Shown: positions 36,201-49,900 of the stretch, one piece after another | Layout of the letters: each line of letters starts with the position of its first letter | Position numbering within the stretch: the first letter of the stretch is position 1 | Program-made: the position numbers and the translations under genes | Notes under the pieces: model-generated | Databases searched by the model: none | The model's input: only the letters and a program-made list of their open reading frames with translations | What the model was told of the DNA's origin: nothing | Assembly (NCBI GenBank): GCA_028583685.1 | Contig: JAMXIF010001195.1 | Coordinates: 11,420,604 to 11,484,603 of the forward strand | Length of the DNA: 64,000 nucleotides | Reading direction: 5' to 3' | From: Petaurus breviceps papuanus | Taxonomy: Eukaryota > Chordata > Mammalia > Diprotodontia > Petauridae

Positions 36201-39200
36201 TTAGTCAAGCATGAGCTTTGAGTTTTTGTGTTAGTACAGAACAAGTTTGTTAGAAAGCGAACAATGTATATTTATCAAAAACATGCTTTAAAAAAAAGCA
36301 TTAGACACTACTTGAATACCAAAACAAAAATAAAAACAAAAAAAATCAGCATTTTTATGTAGTCATTCTTGTGGTCAGAAGCATGCATTTGTAAATCAAA
36401 CTTGGGTACCATTTGAGACGACTAAAAAGTTTGTGTTGTGCCAATCTGAATCCACCAAAAGAAGAAAAAACTTCATACAATATTCCCACCTGGATGTTGG
36501 AGGAAATAAATGTCTCATATTGAAATCTAGAACACAGTTTATCGCTGCAAGCTCTTTCAATCCCCATGAAAATCACATTTGCATTATTTATCTCAACTGT
36601 TATAACATATTTATATATATGGTCCTAATCTTTCTCCTGTCCCCTTGTCCCATGTCACCAATTAGTTATTTAATGTTCAGCACCGAATGTTCCAGAAGCA
36701 TTTCAAACTGAGCAATCTAATAGATAATTATATGTGTTTCATTATTCAGTATTTCCCCTCCAAAACCCATCACTCTTCTGAACTTCTTTAATATCAATGA
36801 GGGCACCACCATTCTCCCAGGCACACAAGTTGGATGTCTCGGTATCATCCTTGCCTGCTCATATCCAATTTCTCCATGTATATTACTTCTTGCCTATGGA
36901 ATCTTTCTCACCTTTTCCTCTCCAATGACACAGCTAACACCCTACTTCTGACCTATATCACATCTCATTTGCCATATTGCAATGTATTATGTATTCTCCT
37001 TCCCCTCAAACCTCTATCCATTTCAATCCATATTCCACAGTGCTACCAATTTAATTTCATAAAGGAGAGGTCTATTCAGTAAACTCCAGGGTCTCCTTGC
37101 TATCTCCAGGATCAAATGGAAACTTCTCATTTTCACACATGATGCTTTTCATAACCTGACCTATTTCTACCTTTTCGTTCTTCTTGTACATTACTACCCG
37201 CCCTTAACCCTGTTATTCAGTCACATGGGTTCCCTTACTGTTTATTATACACAACACTCGATTTCCTATTGTTTGCCTTCGCACTGGCTGTCCCCCAGAT
37301 GGAGCGAACGAACATTCCCTCTTCACTTTAATCTCCTGAAATCCCTGGTTTTCTTCAAGCCTCAGATCAAGTTCCACCTTCTCCATGATGAGGTGAAGAA
37401 GACATGAGTATTGGAGGCAGATGCAGCAAGCAGGAGGTAGAACATGAGATAGCAGATAAGATTCAGGATGTGATCAGTCAGAAAAGTGATCAAAGAAGAC
37501 AGTGCATTGAAGCCCCAACCATAGACTTATGTGTATGTTTTCAGAAAGCACCCCAGTTAGTCTGACACTCCAGAACACCTCTTCCCCTCCTCTTTCCTGC
37601 TCTCTTTGCTTATTTGTATGGACTACATGAAATCTTGGGGCTCCTCCTTTCCCCCTTTCCTATTCTCCTTGCTTGTTTCTATGAAAAGAACACCTCTCGA
37701 CTGCATGATATCCCTGATCCCCCCTCCTCCCTTCCCCTGTTTTGCTTCCCCATTCCATAAAATTGTATTTAAACCAGACCTTTGACTTGGTCAATTGCTC
37801 TGCAGGCCTTAGGGGAGTAGAGCCTGCCCCTTGTGCTCTGTTTATCCCACATGGAAACACGGACAGCTTGGGTGTGTCACCCTAATAAATGCCTTTCTTT
37901 AAATTGAAAACTGTTCGAGTGAATTCCCTTAGACACCAGGACCCGTCCATTTATTCCTTATCATTTCTGGTGATTCCTCATCATCTTTTTATACCCGTCT
38001 TCCTTTTTACCTAGTGCATTTTCTTCCATAACCACCTGGCATTCATTTTGTATATATTTCCCATGTAATTATGTTTCCCTGCTATTTCTCTAATTAGAAT
38101 GTAAGTTTTTTTTGAAGGCAGGTACTTTTTCACTTTTGTCTTCATATCGCCAGTACTTAGCACTGTTCTTGGCCCATCATAATCTCTTATAACATGCCTA
38201 CTTATTTACTGATTAAGCTTGCAGTGACTTCAGCATGAGCACCATACTGTATGTCATTAAATTCAATAGAAGGAATTATTGAATCAAGCTTAATCATTCC
38301 TAGGTGTTAGATATGCATTCTCATGATCATGATTAAAAACATCTCCATCATGCTTGCACAGTGTTGTATAATGATAAATAACATAGATGTGTGCTTAAAT
38401 GGTAAATATCCTCTGTGACTGTGCAGTGTGATATAAGGATGAGATACTGTAAATTTGTGAGGTTCTTGCTGGCTTCTTTTTCTGTTGCCCTATAAAGCAA
38501 GTGAGCACTGGTCAATGATTGGAGAACCCTTAGTGTTGAATGCACAAGTTGGAATGTTGTTTTTGCCTTGATTATCCCCCAACAAGCCTTGGGGGGAATC
38601 TCTCTTTGCATCAACTGCCCCCCCACTGAGGCTTGAGGGGATTAAAGGAAGCAATAAAGTGTGTCTGTCTCAACTGACCCCATCAAGATGTAGGGGTAGT
38701 TGCTGCCTCCCCCCACCCCCGTTCTTGTCAGCACATGCAAGAAGGGTGATTAGGGAATGCTGTGGGAGTTGATGCTCCCATTATCACCAAATCTTCTTGT
38801 GAGAAGACTAGACTAGAATAAAGTAAGATTATTAGACCCTCTGGAGCTCTCTTCCTGTCTTTCCTGGCTGACCAGGTCAAGAGTGAACCTGTGCTAGTAG
38901 CATTCCTGTGTGCTAGTGTCTCCACCTGCCTTACATCCCCACAGTAACCTAAGTGTAACCAAAATAAAAGACAAATCCCCATTAGTTTCAATCCTAGAAG
39001 AGATAGGAAGCCCATGATAACTATATAGACTGAATCTCTGACCTTACAGCTATGAAGAACTTTTTTGAGTGAACTGCTATAGATATCACAGAGTCAATAA
39101 ATCTCAGAACCTTTAATGGATATTTTTCATTTTGATATATTATCTCAAACTGGCATAATTGAGGTGTGCGATACTAGGAATCTGCAGCCCACAGGTGAAA

Positions 39201-41632
39201 TTATAGCTGAAATTCAGACCAAATCCCACCTTAAACAGAAGGCCAGTCTCGTTATTGCTGTTGTTATTGCCATATAATATCATATATACATATAATTATA
39301 ATATACTAATAGGTACTGTTTAACTTTTATGAAATACTTTTCAAATATCTCATTGTAGCCTCACAAAACCCTGGGAGATGGGTACTACGGCTATCCTCAT
39401 TTTAGAGATGAGGAAACTGAGGGCTCCTTGAGAGCATCCCTAATGTTTAGCAGGTGCCTGGCATAGAGTATGCACTTAACACTTGATGAAGGACTGAGAT
39501 AAGCTGGGTCATAGTTCATGGGTTAGTCATTTAACCTCTCAAAGCTTCAGTTTCCTCACCTCTCAGAGCAACCACAAAGTTCACAGGGCTGTTCTGAGAA
39601 AAGTGCTGTTGAAAAATACTGTTGAGATATGATCTCTTAATATTCCCTAAGGGCTCCAATCTTGACCAGAAAATAATATTCTGCTAAGAGACAAGGGATA
39701 AAGAGGTGGATGATTGTGTTATTTTCAAGCCATTGGCATCAGACAACAAGGATTTTGCCTCAAAAATACAAAAAGTGGAACAACATGCTCTCCAGGGTGC
39801 ATGACTCGAGAAGTTAAAACCAAATCAGGCATTTTCTATCTTCTCCTCAATGTGCCCTTTCCAGGGCTCTGATTTTCCTATTATCACTAGAAACGAGGTC
39901 AAGTATTACACCTAATCATTACAGGCATCTGCAGATGTCATCTCTACTCCTTCCTTTCACTGTTTTTGCCTTTTTCCCATTGCCTGATCCTCCTTCCTCT
40001 TTCCTCTTTACCTTCGATGTTTCCTAAAGTACAAAAATGAAATGTCTACATCCCTCCAAAAACATATCTCTTTTATAGATTAGCATGTGCTTGCCCTTTA
40101 TGCATTCATAAGAGCAGGTTAAAAAAACTTCTTCATAACCAACCCTTCCAGAATTCTACAAGTAAACATTTTTCCATTAACTGATTTGGGTCACCTTGCT
40201 TTAACATCTGCTTGTGTTTTTGACCAAGCAGCACATAGCATCAAAGGGATTAAACCTAAAGCAATCCCCCAACATCCTTCACTCATCTTACCTTTATATA
40301 TTCCATTGTAGCCTCCTATATGAAGCCTTCCTCTCATGACTTCCAGGTGCCCTCCATGGTCTGAGGTGAAGTATACAATTGTGTTATTTTTCAAACCATT
40401 TTCATCAATGGCATCAAGAATTTTCCCTTCAACGGGAAAAAAAAGTGTATATGTAATTGTTGACACCCAAAATTATAAAATTTTTAATATTTTTATTATT
40501 TTCTAACATTTTGTAAAAGCATAAAAAGAATCATGTATATGAGTATCTTCTTTTTTAAAAATTCTGTCCTATTTATCTTATATGTAGTTCACTTTGTATG
40601 TATTTATTTGCAGGTTATCTACTCCATTTGATTGCGAGATCTTTGAGAGTAGGGGAATTACTTTTGTCCCTTTCTGTATCCCCAGCACTAAGTACAGTGC
40701 TGACACATAGTAGATGCTGAATAAATATCGATTGATTTATTAGTGGATAGATTATCATATGAATGGCCAACATATCTACAAAGGAAAATGCTTTGCAAAA
40801 GCCATCTCAATTTTCGAGTGACAGAAAATGAACTTAATTTTGAACCTGTCAAGTCACATTTTACAGAAACTACCATAAGACCAATACAGATGTACAATAT
40901 ACAATTTGATATGAGATAAACGTAATATTATCAGGACATGCATACTATCCTATAAAATAACCTTATTATACCATGAAGACCTGACACATTTACAAATCCC
41001 TCAGCTTGCTAAACCGATGCAGCCACTCTACGTACCTCACCAGAATCAGTTACAGAACGCTCCTCACATATTCCACAATCTCTCTAATTCAACCTACACG
41101 TAACATAATTCTTTTGAAACAGCTAACAAGGATCCTTCTTATGGAGCAGTGACATCACCCAAGAAAGCTGCACCAGATCCATTATGCTTGGATTATTAAT
41201 TTCCTTTCAAAGTGCAAATTCTATTTTACAGAATATTTTTTGACACATGTATGCTTGTATCAGTTAAGTGAAATCCTAGGAAGGAAACCCCTCCTGTCAA
41301 TATATCAGATTTCTCACTTTGTGATTAATGATCTTAGTGCTACTTGGGACATTAAGTAACTGAGACATTCAGTAACTTACCCAAGGTCACAGAGCCTGAA
41401 TTTATCAGAGAGAGGACTTGAACCCATGTATTCCTGATTCTGAATTAAAATATCTATCTACATGACTCCTTTCTTCTAATTCTTTTTGCCAACAAATTCA
41501 TAAATTGGTGAAAGATAATTGTGCATGTATATTAAGCCAGTTGTTAAATATTTAGCCTAGTATAACAAGAGATAGATGATACATAGTTAGAGATAGACTA
41601 TAGATAGGTGATGGATAGATAGACAGACAGAT

Positions 41633-41682
<50 letters not shown>

Positions 41683-43957
41683 CCAATAGAAAAAATGAAA
41701 TCCAATTCTCTATGCAACATGGGTGATCTTAGTCACTTTCCTATGTTAGTACAAAGCTATTAGAGTTTCTAATATATAGGACATGAGAAACAGGAAAATT
41801 CATTTTGACAAGTGAGGGTATAAGAAAACGTTTAGAACAAAGGGTGCTCCCAATCCTGCTACTGTTCAAAAGAAAAAGGAAGCCCTCAGCAAATTAAGAC
41901 AGTAAAATGATATGGCAAGATTTGGCTATGGGAAGCAAGAGCACTCTAATGAAGACCTCTTTCCATAATTATCATTGGTTGGATGAATTTTCAATTACTT
42001 ACAGTCTAATTAATTACATTTTCATTACATTTCATGCTCCTCTCATACTAATTGATAGCTCTACCAGCCGGTGACAGTGGAACAATGCATGTCTTCTCTT
42101 TTCCTCTCTCAACACAACCCAAGAATCAGGGCAGCCATGTGAGAGGCAAAGTGTCTCTTGCTATTGTGGATTCCCTATAATTACAACCAATGCTCCCAAA
42201 TCCTCCAAAGGTTGCTCCGTGTCTCCCTAATGTGAACAAAGGGGAAAAGAAGAGAGAGGAGAACGATGCTGGGGGAAAAAGAGAACAACAGGGAAGGGAG
42301 GTCTTTCCAAGGCAAAAATTAATCTAATTGCTGAAGGGAAACTTCATAAGTATGTCTCAGACATCTACATATTGCATGATAGGAATCAGCTCTTTCACTT
42401 ACCTACCAGAAAGTCCATCTCTTCGACAAAGTCTCCATAAAAGCTATGCTTGCTACTTCCAACAAACTCATTTGTTGTAGGAAGAGGTGTATGGACATGC
42501 AAAAGACTATAAAATAGGAGGAAAGGTTTATCTTGGTTTCTAAAAAGACAGAAACAAATGGAGTTTAGCCTGAGATTTAAACAAAAACAGTTTAACTACA
42601 CACTTAGAATAATATAGTGCTATTATATGTTATGAAATTATGATAATATAACATATTCTGATAATATAAAATTTCCCCTTATCTTTACATGTATGAGGTT
42701 CTTCTTGGTGCCCCCCATATAATTATAATAAAATCCTATGTAGAAAAATAGGGAATGGACTATTGATCACCATTTATTCCATAGAAACCTAGAAAACTTA
42801 GAAAAATGCCTCTATTTAAAGTTTATAGACAACCATTAATAAAAATATCTTTACAAATTGTACTTTTCATGACTGCATGTTAATGGTTATGATGATGATA
42901 TTAACAGAGACTTTAAACTTTACAAAGTGATTTGCATGTATTATCTTAACTGAGTCTCACAACAACCCTTAGGAGTAGAGACATACCTAGAATGGTGTTG
43001 GCACACCTTACAGACTGGGTGTGGGGAACATTCCTACTGCTTCTCCCTTCTTCCTTTGGAGGAATAATATGGCAGTCTCCCAAAGGTAGGCTGCTTCACC
43101 CTTCTCCCCACTATCCCAACTTCTTTCTCTAAAATAGTAACTCATAAAAATATATGAAAGACACTGTTGAAGAATGTGTCCTCAATTTCTCCTTTAATTT
43201 GTCCTAGAAACTGCCAAACTACTAGACCTTTCTGCGATGATTGTACTTTGGGATTTTTGAAAGGGTTGGGATAAAAGTGTTGTTGTAAAGATGTAAAAGC
43301 CATATAAAATTTTGTTTGGTTTTTCTTCCATGAACCTGGTTTGGAAGAGATAGAATCATAATCAATCTCACAAATGTATCTTACACTCAAATTCACTTGG
43401 AGATTTCTGTATTAAAGCAGGCAATCACGATCAATGCTAGATATTTTCGGTTCAAAAAATACTGTGTTTATACTACTATACAATCAGAAAAATGTTCATT
43501 TCTAAAAATAGTTACTAGGACACGAGAAAGCAGGGGAGTATTGGGAGGTTATACATAAAAAAGGTAGAGTCCATCCAAATAACACTGCGATATGAGTACA
43601 AAAGGCATTAATAAAACCTCTAAATACTGAAAAATGGTGACTCAGTAAAATGACAAAGTGTGTACAAACTGATAGTTAGGACAGAGATTTAGACCCTGAG
43701 GAGCCAAGTTCATATTCACCTCTGTAGCCTACTAATGAGTGAGTTTGTGTAACACTTTTAACCTTTCTGGGCCTCAGTTTCCTCAACTAGAGAATGAAGG
43801 CATTTAGACCATTGGTCTAAAGGTACTAACTCTAAATCTATGACCCAAAGGATTCTGTCATAATTAGAATTCTCTTTGAATTTTTTGGAAGAACTTGCAC
43901 TAATAAAAGTTAGAATGAGCAAATTAATCTTAAGGCCTTCGTTCTGAGGTTGCCCCA

Positions 43958-43994
<37 letters not shown>

Positions 43995-46900
43995 TTGCAT
44001 AGGTATGTATATACTATATATAATGTATTACATATTTGGGAGAGCCATACATGTTTACATGTGTATGCCTATGTATACAATGCATTATATATTATATATA
44101 ACACATGACCATGCATGTACTATGTAATATGTGTATGTATTTGTTTCTCCATATGGATGGCTATCTCTTCATACAGACACAGACACAGACACATGCCTCT
44201 TTCGTACGTAGCTGTTTACATGTTATCTCCCTGAGAAGAATGGAAGTTCCTTGAGAACAAAACCAACGGATCTTTTATTTTTGCCTTTTTTTGTATCTTC
44301 ATTACTTGCCTGGCACACAGTAGGCACTTAACAAATGCTAGTTGACTGACTAAGGTAATGACTAATCTATGTGTAGGGGTACCTAGATGAAACAGTAGAT
44401 AGAGTGCCAGGCCTAGAGTCAGAACAATTTTTTCTTTCTTAATTCAAATCTGACATGACCCTTACTGTTACTTAACCCATTTTCTTCCACTTTCCTCATT
44501 TGTGAAATTCATTGGAGAAAGAAATGGCAAACCACTCCAGTGTCTTTTACAAAAAACCCCATGTGGGGTCACAAAGTGTCCAACAGAACTGAAATGACTA
44601 AGCAACAACAATGACCAATGGGTATACAAGATAATGATATTCCTATATTGAGTAAAGAGCTGGTGCTCAAAACCTATGGAAAATATATTAAACTTGATAT
44701 TTAAGAAGCGTGGACAAATGAAAAGGGAAAATATACCTAAAAACAATATCTGGATAAGAAAAAGCTAATGAGACTAAAGCGAAACTCAGCTATTCGTGAC
44801 TGGTTTTCATGAGCATTTTTGCTAGCACTAATCTGTTGGACCAGCTCCTTATATCTCTTACAAAAAGAGAATAATTTACCTGGGTGGTTCAGGTTGAAGA
44901 GTTACTGACTGTTGCATCTTTGTGTGTGCGTGGCAGGAATGTTTGTTCACTTTAGTTTTGCTCCTTAACTTATCAGGAGTAGTAAACTGTTCAACTGTTT
45001 TAATCTTCCCTTTTTTTTTCTTTTCATTTTCCTTTCTCAACTTTCCTTGCAAACTCCAAGTGTTCAGTTGGGCCTCAGAGTTCTATTATGCATACCAAAT
45101 TGCATAATGACTAACCACTGGAAGAGATTATATAGGTTCTGAATGTTTCCACAGAGAATCAAAATAACTTTCTATCAGAAAATTCCTAAAATATATTGCT
45201 ATTTTTGTCACTACTAATAAAAAACATGAAAGAATACGTATTTTTATGTAATTCCTGATATCCTCTGGTTTCCTTATTTTGGAATGACATTACCTAAAGT
45301 TCTTTCTCTGAATTTTTAGCCACTTTTCAATACCTAGATTATAGGCTGCTGCCATCATGGTACTCTCCCTAAATTACTACCCTTCCCCCCCTGCCCACAT
45401 ACACACACAAGGGAAAAAGGAAATGGAACCTATCCTTCTTTGAATATCCTGTAGTGCTTATCGAAACGCATTGCATAGAGTTTCTCTTCAGTAACTTGAG
45501 AAACAGTAACCCACCAGGAATAGGGCTGGACTAGATATCAAGGAGACCTGAGTTCAAACCTGACCTCAAGTATCTACTTGTTAAATGACCCGAGCAAGTC
45601 ACTTAACCTTTCTGATCCTCAATTTCCTGATCTATCAAATGAATATGTCAATAGCACTCCCCTTATAAGGTTGTTGTGTGAGATAGGTAAAATTCTATAA
45701 ACTTTTAAGCATCATTATTATTATTATCAAGAACGTCTGTTAGATGTTAGGAGACCATAAGGTTCAAAGATTAATTTCAAATTAAATTCAGAAATCAACA
45801 AAAAATCCAGTGTCCTTTCTACAGGACCACAAAGCCATTCCATTGTCACATCCAAGGGAGACATTGAATTCAAAGTCAAAAATTTGTCTAATTCAAAGTA
45901 TAAAAATTCATTGTAATAAGGCATCTAAACTAAAACACAAGTAAGCACAGGACCAAGGAAGGAGGCCACTAAAGAAAATGCAATTGTTACCTTTCAATAA
46001 AAGAAACTGCCTCCTTAAGCATAATTAAGCTGGCTCTTTCTGCCTTCATAGGTTGCTCTGTAATTTCATGTTGTCTCATGAGAATGCAATCCCAATACAT
46101 ATCATTTTGGAAACTGCAGAACCAAGAAAAGGCCAAAAGGAAGCCAAATAAAATAATGCAGATAATAAACAGCCAGGGTATGGAGACCAAATGAGTTAGT
46201 TTCCCCACAGTCAGCGTAAGAACAGCAATGATGATTAGCTCCATGCACAACCAAAGTTTTTTTGCTATGGCTAATTCTGTGTCACAGGAGGGATCTGGCA
46301 CACAAGAGTAAAAGAGTGTGAATGGCATGCCATAGAAATAATCAAAGCCATAGTGTTTTGGATGATGGCAGTGGTCATTCCGGTATTTACAGTTTAAACC
46401 TTGATGCCATTTACCTGAAAGCAAAAATAGAAAATTTTACTTTAGACTGCATTAATATGCTATGTACATTAATGTACGAATGACATTCTTGATAAATCTT
46501 CCTTTTCTTGAAGACCAAATAGGAAAAAATATGCTTAAGCATACAGTAGGCATTGAACAAAAGTCCATTAAATTGAATACATGCAAAGTCATTTCCTTCC
46601 CTAAAGAGCTTTCCTTCAACTGATTCATTTAGTGCACAGTGTTTTGTTTGCTTGTTTGTTGTTGTTTTGGCGGGGATGTTTCTGATTAGCAGAATGGATA
46701 CATTTTTAGTACATAAGCAGAAAGTGAGCCCAACAGAAGGCATATAAAGCATTTTGCAAACCTTATGGAATCATGTACATGGCAATTTCTTGTTAGCAAT
46801 TATTTCAAATCCTTGGTGAAAGACACAGGATCATAGATTTCAGTAGAATGTGTATTCTGTGAAGACAGGGGGGTGTTGTCATTTTTATATCTGTATCTCC

Positions 46901-49900
46901 AAAACTGCTTATATATTAGATGCTTAACAAATGATTGTTGATTTGAAATAAGAATCAGAGGAGCACATATCCCAAACGACAATGAACAAATGCATAGAAC
47001 CATGAGGAGATTGCAGTATATTCCCAATAAAATTTTCAAAAAAGTTATTTAAAGGTAATTTTTGAGGAATAACATACTTGGAAATTGAAGTGATCTTGTC
47101 AAGAAGTAGCCTTATTTATATACCTAACTCATCGATTTGGGAGCACCCTTCAGTGATGCAAATCACAACTTGACCGTGTATTTCCATCTTGTATGACTCT
47201 TCCATATTCTTCCAAATGTTCAATTCAGGAAGTAGTGACATTGGAGGTCTTCTTTACTTTCTCCAGTTACTGTGAAGGTACAAATAATACTATCCCCTAG
47301 CTCTCAACTTGTGGTCAGCTCTTCTCTTCATCCTTTCATACCATTCTTTGATGATGTTCTTTATTTCTGTAATTCTTTGGAATTCCTTAGTGGTTGTATG
47401 TTGAAGTCCACTCACATCCATCACACACATTTTAATTATGCTCTTTGTAATTCCCATTTTTAGTGACATTCATGTTCCACATCTTATTGCCATATGGCAG
47501 CACGCATAAAATGGTACTCGGGGAAAATGTCTTTCTTTGAGGGACTTATTGTTTGCTTAAATATAGCGTCCTAAAGAAAATACTTAATCCTAGTCTGAGT
47601 GCTCTCTATCCACCTTTTGCTAGCTGTATAGGGTGGTTGTGACCAAAGAGCTGTGAGACTGCTTTTATTTAAGAGGGGTCCTAGCTATGAGGGCCTATCC
47701 TAATAAACAAACTCGAGGTGAGATATCTGGCATTCCTACAGAGATAAAGCCAAAAAGTGAGTATCAGGGAGCAATTCCCAGCAGAAACCATGAGAATGAG
47801 ACCAGTAGAATCAATGCCCACTAGATACCAGTGAAACCATACTTAAGTGGGTTCACATTATCAAATTCACCAGCAGTCATCACAAGATCAGCAGGAGAGT
47901 AATACTCTTTACTCAGTAGGGAGCAGGCCCAGTGAGAGCTGCCCAATGACATTACCAGAAGAGTGACTTGCCCCACAGAACATATATCCTGGAAATATAA
48001 GTTCCCTATGTGTATATTCCTCATGTATGATCCCAATGCATGTCCCATATTACCACTTATGATGTTTATATTTATGGAATAGTGTGCATTAGGTATATGG
48101 TGACATTCTCTATTATGCCATTTCTCTCTATCTTTTAAGAAATAAAACAGGGGTGTCTAGAGGGCACAGTGAACAGAGCACTGGCCTGAATCAGGAGGAC
48201 CTGAGTTTAAATCTGACCTCACACACTTAACACTTACTAGCCCTGGGTTATTGGGTAAGTCATGTAACCCCAATTGCCCTTCCTTTGCCCTTCCAAAAAA
48301 CAAAACAAAAAAAAAGAATAAAACAAGTTTTTCCATAAAATAGTAGAATTAAAATGGTCTTCACTCAAATGCACAGTCTTCCAATATTACAAAGTCTCAT
48401 ACCTATCACAACATTTTTGGGAGGGATGGGGGAAGGGATGGGAAGAAGGAATGGGAAGGAAAAGCAATTTTGAAAAAAGTGATTTCCACATACCTATCAG
48501 TGCTGTTCTATAGCCATACTTCTTTAGGGTGGCTGCAAATGTGGTTTCATTCCGAGGGAGCCCTCCACTGACCCCAAGAGAGTTGATGATACCATGGGAA
48601 CGGATGCCATTTCTAGAGACCATTCCTGAAATTAAATGGAAAACAAACCCACATAATCAATTCAGTCATGAGTCATGTGACCACAGGTTTCATTTTTGTT
48701 TTCCAATTCCTGCTGCAAACTACATTAAAAAATATAAGATATCTGAACTATCAGTACAACACGGAGATATTTGATATAATTCAGCCTCAGAAAAGGAAAT
48801 AGATCTAGCTATTAAAAAAAGCTACTAAAGAAATCACAAACTTTTGTTCCTATGATTTTTTCTGCAGGGAAATTCTATCAAAATTTTAAAAAGCAATTAG
48901 TACCCATGATTTACAAGTTAGTTTTAAAAGTTGAGAAAATGCCCCACCAAAATCTTTTTGTGAGACAAATACAATCTTAGTACATAAATGAGGGAGAGAT
49001 AAAACACTGAAAGAAAAATAAAGGCCAATATATTTAATAAGCAGTCACTAATGATTTTAAAACAAAATCCTGTCAAAGAGATCACAGAAAGTTATCAAAA
49101 AATCATTCATTTTGAACAAATGAGATTTATATCAGCACTGCAAAAAAAGTTTCAACATTAGGAAAATAATAAACATAATAAATCATATGAAAAACTACAG
49201 CCTCTAAATCCATATGATCTCATTAGGTGAAAAAAAAAGCCTTTGACAAAATTCAACCCTTTTATGCCAAAAACAGTACAAAGTAAAATGAACTTTTTAA
49301 TATCATAAAATCTAATTTAAACCAAAATCAAGCATAATATGAAATAGAAATACTCAAAAACCTTCTTTTAATATATATGGGAGTGAAGCAAGGATGCTTG
49401 GTATAATTCTACAAATGATAGCAATAGCAATACAATAAGAGAAGGAAATTAAAAGCATCAAGAGAAGATAAAACTACCCATATTTCCTGATGATATAATG
49501 GTTTGCTTGGAAAATCCTAGAGAATCAGCAAAAAAAACCAATAACTAAAACAATTAGTAGCTTCCACAAATTGCAGACTACAAAATAAATCCCCCCAAAT
49601 CAAAATAATTTCTATATAATTAAAACAAGACCGAAGAAGAAATAACAGAAAGAAAAATCCCATTCCAAAACTACAAAATGCATAAACTACCTGGGGATCA
49701 ACCCTTCAAAGCATAAAAAGGACTCGAATAGGTTTAATTACAAGGTGCTCCTTCAAGAAATAATGAAGCTAAATAGCAGGAAGCATATTTCGTGCTCATG
49801 ACTGGGCTATACCAATATAAGAAAAATTAGAGTTAATTTACACTTTTAATTGTATAGTTATGAATTAACCAGGGTGATATAATATAAAACTTGATACAAT

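Noticed and set aside
39721-39770. A stretch resembling part of ARSF-like exon 7 ('attttcaagccattggcatc', 'caaggattttgcctcaaaaa')
   Set aside because: It echoes 40383-40425 only weakly; no splice sites, too short to call a duplicated exon, probably chance or a very old partial duplication.
41570-41692. CRISPR-like regular repeat
   Set aside because: A GATA microsatellite with no spacers, in a mammalian genome.
46411-46752. 113-codon minus frame adjoining exon 5
   Set aside because: Intron sequence read through the acceptor; no similarity to sulfatases beyond the exon.
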